In this document: positions 10,196 through 18,070 of the stretch, piece after piece
Layout of the letters: each line of letters opens with the position of its first letter
How positions within the stretch are numbered: position 1 is the stretch's first letter
From: Pimelobacter simplex
Lineage (GTDB): Bacteria; Actinomycetota; Actinomycetes; Propionibacteriales; Nocardioidaceae
NCBI RefSeq assembly: GCF_024662235.1
Contig: NZ_CP096276.1
Span: 1,922,001 to 1,986,000, forward strand
Length of the DNA stretch: 64,000 bases
Direction of reading: 5' to 3'
Program-made: the position numbers and the translations under genes
Notes under the pieces: generated by a model
What the model saw: the letters and a program-made list of their open reading frames with translations, nothing else
Databases searched by the model: none
Told to the model about the DNA's origin: nothing

Positions 10196-11749
10196 GCCGA
10201 TGTCGCGCTCGCGGAACCGCCACCACGCCACACCCAGCAGGAGCGCGGCCACGGCGCTGAGGCCGCCCGCGCTCCCCCAGTCCCAGCTCGCGGCGGGCAG
10301 CGACGGCACGTGCGCGTACGGCGAGAGGCCGGTCAGCCAGCCCGGCAGGTCGAGGAGGTCGCCGAGGAGCGAGAGCGTCAGGAAGGCGGCGGGCCACACC
10401 CAGACCAGCGCGGCCCAGCGCGCGCCGAGGGCCAGCGAGAGGGCGGCGAGGGCACCGACGACCCACGCGGCGGGCACCCAGGCGAGGGCCGCGGTGACGA
10501 GGTTGCCGATGCCGGGGCCGTCGGCGGCGGCGTACCCGATCCAGAGGCCGACGCCGGTCACGACGAGCAGCCACGCGGTGCCGGCGAGGGCCAGGACGGC
10601 CGTCGCGCCGAACCAGCGGGCTCGGCTGACCCCGGTGGCCAGCACGATCTCGACCCGCCCGTCGGTCTCGTCGTGCGCGGAGTGGCTGACCACGGTCGCG
10701 GCGAAGTAGGTGAGCACCACCGCGACGATCGAGAGGATCGCCGAGACGAGCGCGCCGCCGAGCTCGTCGATGATCGACTGCGCGGTCGCGTTGTCGAGGA
10801 GGTCCCCGATGCCGGGCGCGATCATCCCGAACACCACGCCCAGCGCGCCGGCGGCGGCACTCCACAGCAGGAGCGTCGTCGCGTGCACCTTGACCGCGAG
10901 CGAGAAGGCGTCGGCGAGGCGGGGCGAGCCCGTGGCCGGACCGGGATGGGCGGCGACCAGGCCGGCGCCGAGGTCGCGCCGCGAGCGCAGCACCACGGCG
11001 GCGGCGACGAGGACCAGCGCGAGCGCGGGATAGGCCGGCAGGAGCCACCAGCGGGTCTCTCCGTAGGCGCGGACCTGGGTGTTCCAGCCCAGCGGCGAGA
11101 CCCAGCTGAGCCAGCCGGGTCCGGTGTCCCCGACGGCCCGGAGCACGAAGAGCAGGCCGATGATCCCGGCCGCGAAGCCGGCGCAGGTCCGGGCGCTCGC
11201 CGAGAGCTGGGCGGTGAGCACGCCGATGGCGGCCGCGACGAGGGCGCTGCCGGCCCAGAGCAGGCCGAAGGCGAGCGAGCCCCGGGCGTCGAGGCCGCCG
11301 ATGATGTTGCCGAGCGCGGTGAGCAGACCCAGGACGACGGCGAGCAGGACCGCCTCGACGCTCGCCGCCACGAGCGGCGCGTCCCGGCCGACGGCGGTGC
11401 CGCCGATCAGCTCGGTCCGGCCGCTCTCCTCCTCGACCCGGGTGTGCCGGCGGACCACGGCGACGAAGAGCACCGCGGCGAACACGGCGTACAGGACCGT
11501 CATCTTGGTCATCGCCAGCTCGCCCTCGCTGGTGACGTCGAGGATCGGGCCGTAGAGCGCGACGATCGCGGGGCTGGCGTTGATCGCCTCCGCGGCGTGC
11601 ACCCGCTCGGCGAGGCCGTGGTAGAGGCTCGGTGTCGCGGCCGCCGAGGCGATGCTCATCAGCACGAGCACCCCGATCCCGACGGGAGCGAGCACCCGGT
11701 CGCGCCGCAGCCCGAGGCGCAGCAGGAGGGGCCAGCCGGTGGTGCTCAT
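10193..11749 (-). CDS. ABC exporter permease (polyketide/drug exporter type)
   Basis: Polytopic membrane protein of the large ABC-2 type group annotated as exporters of polyketide antibiotics. 518 residues from ATG 11749. At least ten hydrophobic segments are spread along the protein, with two similar halves, each opening with a helix and a loop of about 50 residues. The ATG overlaps the stop of the ATPase gene upstream (ATGA), so the two make one transporter. The ATPase-permease pair is divergent from a GbsR/MarR-type regulator, a layout typical of drug-responsive exporters. Substrate unknown. Confidence 0.85.
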   Translation of the reverse strand: MSTTGWPLLLRLGLRRDRVLAPVGIGVLVLMSIASAAATPSLYHGLAERVHAAEAINASPAIVALYGPILDVTSEGELAMTKMTVLYAVFAAVLFVAVVRRHTRVEEESGRTELIGGTAVGRDAPLVAASVEAVLLAVVLGLLTALGNIIGGLDARGSLAFGLLWAGSALVAAAIGVLTAQLSASARTCAGFAAGIIGLLFVLRAVGDTGPGWLSWVSPLGWNTQVRAYGETRWWLLPAYPALALVLVAAAVVLRSRRDLGAGLVAAHPGPATGSPRLADAFSLAVKVHATTLLLWSAAAGALGVVFGMIAPGIGDLLDNATAQSIIDELGGALVSAILSIVAVVLTYFAATVVSHSAHDETDGRVEIVLATGVSRARWFGATAVLALAGTAWLLVVTGVGLWIGYAAADGPGIGNLVTAALAWVPAAWVVGALAALSLALGARWAALVWVWPAAFLTLSLLGDLLDLPGWLTGLSPYAHVPSLPAASWDWGSAGGLSAVAALLLGVAWWRFRERDIG

Positions 11750-12651
11750 CGCCGGGCGCCCGCCCGGTCGCGGTAGGCGTCGAGGAAGAGCTCCTCCAGG
11801 CTCGGCGGGGTGCTCGTCAGCGCGGTCACGCCGGCGTCGGTCAGCGCACGCAGGACCTGGGGCAGCACGTCCGGCTCGACCGAGCACGTCACCTGGTCCC
11901 CCGCGACGCTGACGTCGTGGACGCCGTCGAGCGTGGTGAGGTCGGGCGGCGTACCGGACACGGTGGCGACGACCTTGGTCCGGTGCAGGTGGCGCAGCGA
12001 GCCGAGGCTGCCCGACTCGACGACCCGGCCCTCGCGGATGATCGTGACCCGGTCGACCAGCCGCTCCACCTCGCTGAGGATGTGGCTCGACAGCAGCACC
12101 GTCGCGCCCCGCGCGGTCTGCTCGGCGACGCACTCGTTGAAGACCTGCTCCATGAGCGGGTCGAGTCCCGACGTGGGCTCGTCGAGGATGAGCAGGTCGG
12201 GGTCGGTCGCGAAGGCGGCGACGAGCGCGACCTTCTGCCGGTTGCCCTTGGAGTACGCGCGCCCCCGCTTGGTGGGATCGAGCGAGAACCGCTCGATGAG
12301 CTCCGCGCGCCGCGAGCCCGCGGGGTCGGCGCCGCGCATCCGGATCAGCAGGTCGACGATCTCCCCGCCGCTGAGGTTCGGCCACAGGCTCACGTCGCCC
12401 GGGACGTACGCCAGGCGCCGGTGCAGCGCCGCGGCGTCGGACCACGGGTCACCCCCGAGCAGCCGGACCTCCCCCGCGTCCTTGCGCAGCAGACCGAGCA
12501 GCACCCGGATGGTGGTCGACTTGCCGGCGCCGTTGGGGCCGAGGAAGCCATGCACCTCGCCCGGCTGGACCACCAGGTCGAGCCCGTCGAGCGCCCGGAA
12601 CGCCCCGAACGTCTTCACCAGCCCGCGAACCTCGATGAGGGGACTCGTCAT
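11746..12651 (-). CDS. ABC exporter ATPase
   Basis: Cytoplasmic ATPase of a DrrA-like exporter, coupled to the permease that follows. 301 residues from ATG 12651; a start 27 bases upstream is possible but the conserved domain begins right after this ATG. Seen: Walker [14 protein letters not shown]-loop [14 protein letters not shown], signature [12 protein letters not shown], Walker [14 protein letters not shown] and H-loop [13 protein letters not shown]. The signature lacks the usual LSGG and instead has SKGNRQK, as in several drug-export ATPases of this subfamily. A C-terminal domain of ~80 residues follows. Promoter: CATGAT six bases before the ATG. Confidence 0.88.
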   Translation of the reverse strand: MTSPLIEVRGLVKTFGAFRALDGLDLVVQPGEVHGFLGPNGAGKSTTIRVLLGLLRKDAGEVRLLGGDPWSDAAALHRRLAYVPGDVSLWPNLSGGEIVDLLIRMRGADPAGSRRAELIERFSLDPTKRGRAYSKGNRQKVALVAAFATDPDLLILDEPTSGLDPLMEQVFNECVAEQTARGATVLLSSHILSEVERLVDRVTIIREGRVVESGSLGSLRHLHRTKVVATVSGTPPDLTTLDGVHDVSVAGDQVTCSVEPDVLPQVLRALTDAGVTALTSTPPSLEELFLDAYRDRAGARR

Positions 12652-12657
12652 GCGTCC

Positions 12658-12663
12658 ATCATG
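12658..12663 (-). promoter_or_regulatory. possible -10 for the ABC exporter operon
   Basis: CATGAT on the minus strand, six bases before ATG 12651. It keeps only the A at position 2 and the T at position 6 of the consensus, so it is weaker than the TAGAAT on the other side of the same intergenic space. Confidence 0.35.
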
Positions 12664-12670
12664 CACCCGT

Positions 12671-12686
12671 TTCAGCAATTTCTGAA
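12671..12686. promoter_or_regulatory. operator-like inverted repeat between ABC exporter and regulator
   Basis: TTCAG-N6-CTGAA, followed by two direct copies of GAATC spaced 10 bases apart (12684 and 12694). It lies in the 52-base gap between the divergent ABC operon and the GbsR/MarR-type gene, next to both promoter hexamers. The natural reading is that the regulator binds here and controls both sides. Confidence 0.5.
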
Positions 12687-12691
12687 TCTTG

Positions 12692-12697
12692 TAGAAT
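12692..12697 (+). promoter_or_regulatory. -10 element for the GbsR/MarR-type gene
   Basis: TAGAAT, one base from the TATAAT consensus, six bases before ATG 12704. It predicts a leaderless mRNA. Confidence 0.55.
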
Positions 12698-12703
12698 CAC
12701 GCC

Positions 12704-13180
12704 ATGGCGACCGACGAGCAGCGGGCCGCGTTCATCGAGCGGCTGGGCGGCGCCCTGACGAGCGCCGGACTGGCCCGGCTGCCCTCCCGCGCCTTCGCCG
12801 CCCTGCTCGTCGACGACGACGGACGGATGACCGCCGCCGAGCTCGGGGCGGTGCTCGACGTCAGCCCGGCCTCGGTGTCGGGCGCGGTGCGCTACCTCGA
12901 CGGCGTCGGCATGATCCGCCGCGAGCGGGAGCGCGGCTCCCGGCGCGACGTCTTCGTCGTCGAGGACGACGCCTGGCACGGCACGATGACCCGCATCGAC
13001 CAGCTCTACGGCCCGATGATCGCCGCGCTCGAGCGCGGGCTCGGCGACCTCGCGGACGACGACCCGGCCCGGCGCCGGCTGGTGCTGGCCCAGGCGTTCC
13101 TCTCGTTCGTCCTCGAGGAGATGTCCGACCTCGACCACCGGTGGGCGCTGCGCCGGGCCGAGCTCGGCCTCGACGACTGA
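12704..13180 (+). CDS. GbsR/MarR-family transcriptional regulator
   Basis: Winged-helix DNA-binding protein of 158 residues. Seen: helix-turn-helix around residues 46-75 (MTAAELGAVLDVSPASVSG then a recognition helix), the wing RRERERGSRRDVFVV, and an Asp/Glu-rich helical C-terminal part for dimerisation. Length and layout match the GbsR-like branch of the MarR superfamily. It is divergent from the ABC exporter and 53 bases away, with an operator-like palindrome between them, so it probably represses the exporter and itself. Ligand unknown. The following GNAT gene is 18 bases downstream on the same strand. Confidence 0.85.
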   Translation: MATDEQRAAFIERLGGALTSAGLARLPSRAFAALLVDDDGRMTAAELGAVLDVSPASVSGAVRYLDGVGMIRRERERGSRRDVFVVEDDAWHGTMTRIDQLYGPMIAALERGLGDLADDDPARRRLVLAQAFLSFVLEEMSDLDHRWALRRAELGLDD

Positions 13181-13198
13181 CTCGGGCAGGATCGGTCC

Positions 13199-13672
13199 AT
13201 GCAGATCGCGACCGACGACCCCCGCCGGCCCGACGTGCTGGCGCTGCTCGACGAGCACCTGGCCGACATGTACGCCACCTCGCCCGCGGAGAGCGTCCAC
13301 GCCCTCGACCCCGACGCGCTGGCCGCGCCGGAGATCACCTTCTGGACCGCCCGCGACCCCGAGGCCGGCGACCTGCTGCTCGGCTGCGCCGCGCTCAAGC
13401 GGATCGACGCCGGCCACGCCGAGCTCAAGTCGATGCGGACCGCCACGGTCGCCCGCCGCCGCGGCGTCGCCGGACGCCTGCTCGACCACGTGCTCGACGC
13501 GGCCCGGGCCAACGGCCACCACCGGGTCAGCCTCGAGACCGGCACCGAGGACTACTTCGCTCCGGCCCGCGCGCTCTACGTCACCCGCGGGTTCACCGTC
13601 TGCGGCCCGTTCGAGGGCTACTCCCCCGACCCGAACAGCACGTTCCTCACCCTGGACCTGTCGGGGCGTTGA
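13199..13672 (+). CDS. GNAT-family N-acetyltransferase
   Basis: Acetyl-CoA dependent acetyltransferase of 157 residues, covering the single GNAT domain. Seen: the central strand ELKSMRTATVARRRGVAGRLL with the acetyl-CoA pyrophosphate-binding R-R-x-G-V-A/G pattern (about residues 75-95), then ALYVTRGF near the C-terminus. The sequence resembles the PA4866/YjdJ-like small acetyltransferases, but the acceptor is not predictable. The start lies 18 bases after the regulator gene. Its 3' end overlaps the convergent acVLRF1 gene by 26 bases. Confidence 0.85.
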   Translation: MQIATDDPRRPDVLALLDEHLADMYATSPAESVHALDPDALAAPEITFWTARDPEAGDLLLGCAALKRIDAGHAELKSMRTATVARRRGVAGRLLDHVLDAARANGHHRVSLETGTEDYFAPARALYVTRGFTVCGPFEGYSPDPNSTFLTLDLSGR

Positions 13673-14267
13673 CCACCTCGACCACGAGCGCCTGCGCATC
13701 GCGCACCGCCTGGTCGAGGATCGTCCGCCGCGGATCCGGTACGGCGAGCCACGGACCCACCGCTCCCACCCCGGCCAGCCGCGGGTCGGCGAGCACCTCG
13801 GCCACCGCCGACCGGTCCCCACCCGCCACCACCGTCGTCGCCCCACCCAGCACCCGCACCGCGTGGTCGGCCGCGGCCGCATAGGCATCGCGCGCCTGGT
13901 TCGCCCGGCGCCGCGCGAACCGCTGCTGGGATTGCCCGCCCGCCTTGGTCCGCCCCTGCACGTGGCGCTGCCCGACCTTGCTCTCGGTCATCCGCTCCCC
14001 CTCCAGGCGCGCCACGGCGAAGCCGCCCTTGCGCACCAGCAGCAGCCCCCACACCTCGGGCGGCACCGCGGCCTGGGCGAGGGCGGCGGCCTCGGGCGGG
14101 CCGTCGTACGGGAGGGAGAAGGGGAGCCGCGCGGCGAACCACGAGCCGTCGGCTGCCGTACCGGCGAGGGCGCCGGCGCTCACGGTGAGCTCGGGAGTGC
14201 CGTGCGAGACGGCGAAGTTGGCGATCCAGCGCGCCCAGCGCGACGGGGGGACGAGGACCTCGGGCAC
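13647..14267 (-). CDS. acVLRF1 family peptidyl-tRNA hydrolase (ribosome rescue)
   Basis: Actinobacterial relative of yeast Vms1 and of release factor 1 (eRF1 group). Family members cut peptidyl-tRNA, which frees nascent chains from stalled large subunits. 206 residues from GTG 14267. Seen: the catalytic-loop region at residues 98-121, which carries KVGQRHVQGRTKAGGQS and a following Arg-rich stretch; the Gly-Gly-Gln at 110-112 corresponds to the GxxQ/GGQ loop of the family. The C-terminal part (about 125-200) resembles the eRF1 domain 3 fold. Six bases before the GTG stands a TAGGGT hexamer, so the mRNA is probably leaderless. Confidence 0.8.
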   Translation of the reverse strand: MPEVLVPPSRWARWIANFAVSHGTPELTVSAGALAGTAADGSWFAARLPFSLPYDGPPEAAALAQAAVPPEVWGLLLVRKGGFAVARLEGERMTESKVGQRHVQGRTKAGGQSQQRFARRRANQARDAYAAAADHAVRVLGGATTVVAGGDRSAVAEVLADPRLAGVGAVGPWLAVPDPRRTILDQAVRDAQALVVEVVNAPTGPG

Positions 14268-14273
14268 AGGACG

Positions 14274-14279
14274 ACCCTA
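14274..14279 (-). promoter_or_regulatory. -10 element for the acVLRF1 gene
   Basis: TAGGGT on the minus strand, six bases before GTG 14267. It faces the TAGTCT hexamer of the divergent SRPBCC gene across a palindrome. Confidence 0.5.
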
Positions 14280-14284
14280 CTGAC

Positions 14285-14298
14285 GAGAACGTGTTCTA
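14285..14298. promoter_or_regulatory. palindromic operator, KstR-like
   Basis: GAGAACGTGTTCTA contains a perfect AGAAC-N2-GTTCT repeat. It agrees with the KstR consensus TNNAACNNGTTNNA (steroid catabolism repressor of mycobacteria and rhodococci) at all but the first base. It overlaps the promoter of the SRPBCC gene. Other TetR-type regulators bind similar sites, so the regulator is not proven. Confidence 0.5.
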
Positions 14299-14302
14299 GT
14301 CT
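14297..14302 (+). promoter_or_regulatory. -10 element for the SRPBCC gene
   Basis: TAGTCT, six bases before ATG 14309. The hexamer's first two bases are inside the palindromic operator. Confidence 0.5.
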
Positions 14303-14308
14303 GCAGCC

Positions 14309-14815
14309 ATGGCCTCGACCCCGACCCTGCACCCGTGCGACCTCGTCGATCTGGCCTGGATCGACACCGCACCCCACCGCTTCGCCAACAGCGTCGACCT
14401 CGCGATCACCCCGGCCCAGCTCTTCGAGGTCCTCGCCGACGCCACCGCCTGGCCGCACTGGGCCAAGGCCATCACGAACGTCGCCTGGACCACCCCGGAA
14501 CCCCGCGGCGTCGGCACGATGCGCACCGTGACCATGCACGGCGGCCTGGTCGGTGCCGAGGAGTTCATCGCCTGGGAGGAGCACACGCTCCTCGCCTTCC
14601 GCTTCAACGAGGCCTCGGAGAAGCGCATCAAGGCGTTCGGCGAGCGCTACGACGTGGTCGCGACCGCGACCGGCTGCCGGCTCACCTGGACGATGGCCAT
14701 GGAGGTCTCCGGCGCGGCCCGCTACACACTGGCGCCGAGCAAGCCGCTCCTGAACGCGGGCTTCCGCTGGTTCCTGCGGAACCTGCGGCGCTACACCGAC
14801 GAGCGCTTCGGCTGA
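14309..14815 (+). CDS. SRPBCC (START-like) ligand-binding protein
   Basis: Single-domain protein of 168 residues with the helix-grip fold used for hydrophobic ligands (polyketide cyclase / lipid transport group). Seen: the start of the fold SVDLAITPAQLFEVLADATAWPHWA cut into its usual strand-helix pattern (about residues 30-54), the central strands around GTMRTVTM, and the long C-terminal helix ending LRNLRRYTDERFG. No catalytic residues can be assigned. A KstR-like palindrome lies in its promoter, which may connect it to the steroid genes at the window's right end. Stop codon and the convergent sufT stop share one hairpin. Confidence 0.8.
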   Translation: MASTPTLHPCDLVDLAWIDTAPHRFANSVDLAITPAQLFEVLADATAWPHWAKAITNVAWTTPEPRGVGTMRTVTMHGGLVGAEEFIAWEEHTLLAFRFNEASEKRIKAFGERYDVVATATGCRLTWTMAMEVSGAARYTLAPSKPLLNAGFRWFLRNLRRYTDERFG

Positions 14816-14829
14816 GCCGCTCGGCTCAG
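14812..14829. terminator. hairpin holding both stop codons of convergent genes
   Basis: CTGAGCCG-CT-CGGCTCAG, a perfect 8-bp inverted repeat. The TGA of the SRPBCC gene lies in one arm and the TGA of sufT in the other. Likely a bidirectional terminator. Confidence 0.55.
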
Positions 14830-15209
14830 ACGTTGAAGCCGAGCGCGCGCAGCTGCTCGCGACCGTCGGGCGTGATCTTGTCGGGGCCCCACGGCGGCAT
14901 CCAGACCCAGTTGATCGCGACGTCGTTGACCAGGCCCTCGAGGGCGGACTCGGTCTGGTCGGTGATGACGTCGGTCAGCGGGCAGGCCGCGGAGGTGAGC
15001 GTCATGTCGAGGACGACGTTGGTGCTCTCGTCGACGTGGATGCCGTAGACGAGGCCCAGGTCGACGACGTTGATGCCGAGCTCGGGGTCGACGACGTCGC
15101 GCATGGCCTCCTCGATGTCGGCGAGGGCGACGTTGGACGACGCGTTGGTGCCGGCCAGGGCCGCTTCGGGCACCTCGGGCAGGTCGCTGTGGTCGATGGA
15201 CTCGGTCAT
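14826..15209 (-). CDS. sufT: SufT-like iron-sulfur assembly factor (DUF59/MIP18 family)
   Basis: Small protein that helps mature iron-sulfur proteins. 127 residues, with a short acidic N-terminal extension (about 25 residues) and one DUF59 domain. Seen: DVVDPELGINVVDLGLVYGI in the first half and LTSAACPLTDVI with the conserved Cys in the second. It is the last gene of the suf operon, and its ATG overlaps the sufU stop (ATGA). The position after sufU is that of Rv1466 in Mycobacterium tuberculosis, from memory. Confidence 0.93.
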   Translation of the reverse strand: MTESIDHSDLPEVPEAALAGTNASSNVALADIEEAMRDVVDPELGINVVDLGLVYGIHVDESTNVVLDMTLTSAACPLTDVITDQTESALEGLVNDVAINWVWMPPWGPDKITPDGREQLRALGFNV

Positions 15210-15688
15210 CGCTTGTCTCCGTCTCCGACTGCTTCGTTCGTGGCGACGACCTGGGAGGTCGCGTCCTTCCAGGCCATCCAGGACAGCAGGGCGCACTTGA
15301 CGCGGGCCGGGAACTTGGCGACGCCGGCGAAGGCGATGCCGTCCTCGAGCACGTCCTCGTCGGGCTCGACCGTGCCCTTGCCCTGCATGAGGGTCAGGAA
15401 CTCCTGGTGGATGGCCATCGCCTCGTCGACGCTCTTGCCGACCAGGAGGTCGTAGAGCACCGAGGCGGAGGCCTGCGAGATCGAGCAGCCGAGCGCGTCG
15501 TAGGACACGTCGTCGACCACACCGTCGGCCAGGTGGACCCGGAGGGTCACCTCGTCGCCGCAGGTGGGGTTGACGTGGTGCACCTCGGCGGTGTGGTCGG
15601 CGTGCTCGCGCAGCCCCTTGCCGTGGGGGTTCTTGTAGTGGTCGAGGATGATCTCCTGATAGAGGGCATCCAGATCCTGGGCAGTCAT
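15206..15688 (-). CDS. sufU: SufU, zinc-dependent sulfurtransferase partner of SufS
   Basis: Takes persulfide sulfur from SufS for cluster assembly; a zinc-bound Cys does the exchange. 160 residues. Seen: NPTCGDEV with Cys 43 and Asp 45, GCSISQAS with Cys 68, and a third Cys in RVKCALLSW (near 133), the expected C-D-C-C zinc/sulfur set. The 18-21 residue insert before the third Cys that separates SufU from IscU is present. Starts 2 bases after the sufS stop and overlaps sufT by ATGA. Confidence 0.95.
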   Translation of the reverse strand: MTAQDLDALYQEIILDHYKNPHGKGLREHADHTAEVHHVNPTCGDEVTLRVHLADGVVDDVSYDALGCSISQASASVLYDLLVGKSVDEAMAIHQEFLTLMQGKGTVEPDEDVLEDGIAFAGVAKFPARVKCALLSWMAWKDATSQVVATNEAVGDGDKR

Positions 15689-15690
15689 CC

Positions 15691-16962
15691 TCAGTCCAAC
15701 TTGAAGTAGGAACGGGTGTATTCCAGCGCCTCGACCAGGGCGTCGATCTCGCTCGGCTCCGTGTAGAGGTACGACGACATGCGCGTCGAGCTCTGCACGC
15801 CGAACCGGGCGTGGGCCGGCTTGGCGCAGTGGTGCCCCGCGCGCACGGCGATGCCGCGGCTGTCGAGCACCTGGGCGATGTCGTGCGGGTGGACGCCGTC
15901 GAGCTCGAACGAGATCGCGCCACCGCGCAGGGCCGCGTCGAGCGGGCCGAGCACGGTGAGGCCGCGGACCGTCTGCAGCCCCTCGAGCGCGTAGGCCGTG
16001 ATGGCCTGCTCGTGGGCGTGGATCGCGTCGAGGCCCACGTGGCCGAGGTACTCCACGGCGGCGCCGAGACCGACGGCCTCGACGATCGGGGGCGTGCCGG
16101 CCTCGAACTTGTGCGGGATCCCGGCGTACGTCGAGGACTCCATGCGCACGGTCTCGATCATCTCGCCGCCACCGAGGAACGGCGGCAGCTGGTCGAGCAC
16201 GGCGCGGGCGCCCCACAGGACGCCGATGCCGGTCGGGCCGACGACCTTGTGGCCGGTGAAGGCGACCAGGTCGGGGCGCTCCTCGGCCGGCATGGCGGCG
16301 AGGTCGATCGGCAGCTGGGGCGCGGCCTGGGAGGCGTCGACGACGACCAGCGCGCCCACGGCGTGCGCGCGCTTGGTGATGGCGGCGACGGGGTTGATCG
16401 TGCCGAGCATGTTGGACACCCAGGTCAGCGAGACGACCTTGGTGCGCTCGGTGATCAGGTCGTCGATCGCCGACAGGTCGAGCTGACCGTCGTCGGTGAT
16501 CCCGAACCAGCGCAGCGTCGCGCCGGTGCGCTGGGTGAGCAGCTGCCACGGCACGATGTTGGAGTGGTGCTCCATCTCGGTGATGACGACCTCGTCACCG
16601 GGGCCCACCTGGCGCTCCCCCGCCCAGGCGAGGGTGTTGGCGACCAGGTTGAGCGCCTCGGAGGCGTTCTTGGTGAAGATCACCTCGTCGCGCTCGGGCG
16701 CGCCGATGAAGGCCGCCACCTTGTCGCGCGCCGCCTCGAAGGCCTCCGTCGACTCCGCGCCGAGCTGGTGCATGGCGCGGGCGATGTTGGCGTTGTGGCG
16801 CTCGAGGTGGTCGACCATCGTGTCGATCACCACCTGCGGCTTCTGCGAGGTGTTGGCGCTGTCGAGGTAGACCAGCGGCAGCCCGCCCGCGAGCGTGCGC
16901 TCGAGGATCGGGAAGTCCTTGCGGATGACCGCCAGCTCCGGGAGGAGCCCCTCCAGGGCCAT
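15691..16962 (-). CDS. sufS: cysteine desulfurase SufS
   Basis: PLP enzyme that takes sulfur from cysteine for iron-sulfur clusters. 423 residues, normal for group II desulfurases. Seen: PLP lysine 239 in FTGHKVVGPTGIG, the His of EMEHHSNIVPW (near 132), and the persulfide-forming Cys 379 in RAGHHCAKP. The start ATG 16962 lies 2 bases after the sufC stop. It works with SufU, encoded right after it, and delivers sulfur to SufBCD. Confidence 0.97.
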   Translation of the reverse strand: MALEGLLPELAVIRKDFPILERTLAGGLPLVYLDSANTSQKPQVVIDTMVDHLERHNANIARAMHQLGAESTEAFEAARDKVAAFIGAPERDEVIFTKNASEALNLVANTLAWAGERQVGPGDEVVITEMEHHSNIVPWQLLTQRTGATLRWFGITDDGQLDLSAIDDLITERTKVVSLTWVSNMLGTINPVAAITKRAHAVGALVVVDASQAAPQLPIDLAAMPAEERPDLVAFTGHKVVGPTGIGVLWGARAVLDQLPPFLGGGEMIETVRMESSTYAGIPHKFEAGTPPIVEAVGLGAAVEYLGHVGLDAIHAHEQAITAYALEGLQTVRGLTVLGPLDAALRGGAISFELDGVHPHDIAQVLDSRGIAVRAGHHCAKPAHARFGVQSSTRMSSYLYTEPSEIDALVEALEYTRSYFKLD

Positions 16963-16964
16963 GA

Positions 16965-17723
16965 TCAGACCGCCGCGGTGAGGAAGCGCTCGTAACCGTT
17001 GGCCTCGAGCTCCTCGGCCAGCTCGGCACCGCCGGACTCGGCGACCTTGCCGGCCACGAAGACGTGGACGTGGTCGGGCTTGATGTAGCGCAGGATCCGC
17101 GTGTAGTGCGTGATGAGCAGGACGCCCTTGCCCTCGCGCTCGCGGAACCGGTTGACGCCCTCGGAGACGACCTTGAGCGCGTCGATGTCGAGGCCGGAGT
17201 CGGTCTCGTCGAGGATCGCGACCTTGGGGTCGAGCAGGTCGAGCTGGGCGATCTCGTGGCGCTTCTTCTCACCACCGGAGAAGCCCTCGTTGACCGAGCG
17301 CTGGGAGAAGGTGTTGTCGAGGTTCATCCGGTCCAGGGCGCCGTTGACGTCCTTGACCCAGGTACGCAGCTTGGGCGCCTCGCCGTCGATGGCGGTCTTG
17401 GCGGTGCGCAGGAAGTTCGACACCGAGACGCCGGGGACCTCGACCGGGTACTGCATGGCGAGGAAGAGACCGGCGCGGGCGCGCTCGTCGACCGACATCG
17501 CGAGGACGTCCTCGCCGTCGAGGGTCACCGTGCCGCCGGTGATCTCGTAGCGCGGGTGGCCCGCGATCGAGTAGGCCAGCGTGGACTTGCCCGAGCCGTT
17601 GGGGCCCATGATCGCGTGGGTCTCGCCGTCCTTGATGGTCAGCGTGACGCCCTTGAGGATCTCCTTGGGGCCGTCCTCGGTCTGCACCTGGACCTGCAGG
17701 TCCTTGATCTCGAGGGTGCTCAT
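16965..17723 (-). CDS. sufC: SufC, ATPase of the SufBCD cluster scaffold
   Basis: Soluble ABC ATPase that drives conformational change in the SufBCD scaffold. 252 residues. Seen: Walker A GPNGSGKST, the SufC signature FSGGEKKRHEIAQ (in place of LSGGQ), and AILDETDSGLDIDALK, where SufC has ETDSGLD instead of the usual [11 protein letters not shown] 17723 overlaps the stop of the Rieske gene (ATGA). Confidence 0.97.
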   Translation of the reverse strand: MSTLEIKDLQVQVQTEDGPKEILKGVTLTIKDGETHAIMGPNGSGKSTLAYSIAGHPRYEITGGTVTLDGEDVLAMSVDERARAGLFLAMQYPVEVPGVSVSNFLRTAKTAIDGEAPKLRTWVKDVNGALDRMNLDNTFSQRSVNEGFSGGEKKRHEIAQLDLLDPKVAILDETDSGLDIDALKVVSEGVNRFREREGKGVLLITHYTRILRYIKPDHVHVFVAGKVAESGGAELAEELEANGYERFLTAAV

Positions 17724-18070
17724 GATGGGGTGACTCCGTTCAGCGTGGTGGTGACGTCGATGTAGACGTCGACAGCGCCCGAACCATTGGGGCGCAGCTC
17801 GACAGGGAAGGTGGCGACCGGCTCGGTCGCCGGGAGCCCGGTGGGCTTGCCGGTGCGCAGGTCGAAGCGCGAGCCGTGGAGCCAGCACTCGACGGTGCAG
17901 TCCTCCACCTCGCCCTCGCTCAGCGCGACCGCGGCGTGGGAGCAGAGATCCTGCAGGGCGAAGACCTCGTCTCCGTCGCGGGCCACGGCGACGTCGTACC
18001 GGTCGACGGTGACGGCGAGCGCCTCGTCGGTCGGTACGTCGGCCAGCGCGCAGGCCCGCTCGAAGCTCAT
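17720..18070 (-). CDS. Rieske-type [2Fe-2S] ferredoxin of the suf operon
   Basis: Small Rieske protein of 116 residues, annotated in relatives as the ferredoxin subunit of non-heme iron oxygenases. Seen: ligands Cys 43-x-His 45 (DLCSHAA) and Cys 62-x2-His 65 (ECWLHGS), the spacing of a bacterial ferredoxin-type Rieske domain; the extra disulfide cysteines of respiratory Rieske proteins are absent. Translationally coupled on both sides (ATGA with sufD and with sufC), so it is produced together with the scaffold proteins. An electron-donor role in cluster assembly is inferred. Confidence 0.9.
   Translation of the reverse strand: MSFERACALADVPTDEALAVTVDRYDVAVARDGDEVFALQDLCSHAAVALSEGEVEDCTVECWLHGSRFDLRTGKPTGLPATEPVATFPVELRPNGSGAVDVYIDVTTTLNGVTPS

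Noticed and set aside
13187..13192. CAGGAT as a -10 for the GNAT gene
   Set aside because: The same bases contain AGGA at ribosome-site distance, and the gene is only 18 bases after the regulator, so co-transcription is simpler.
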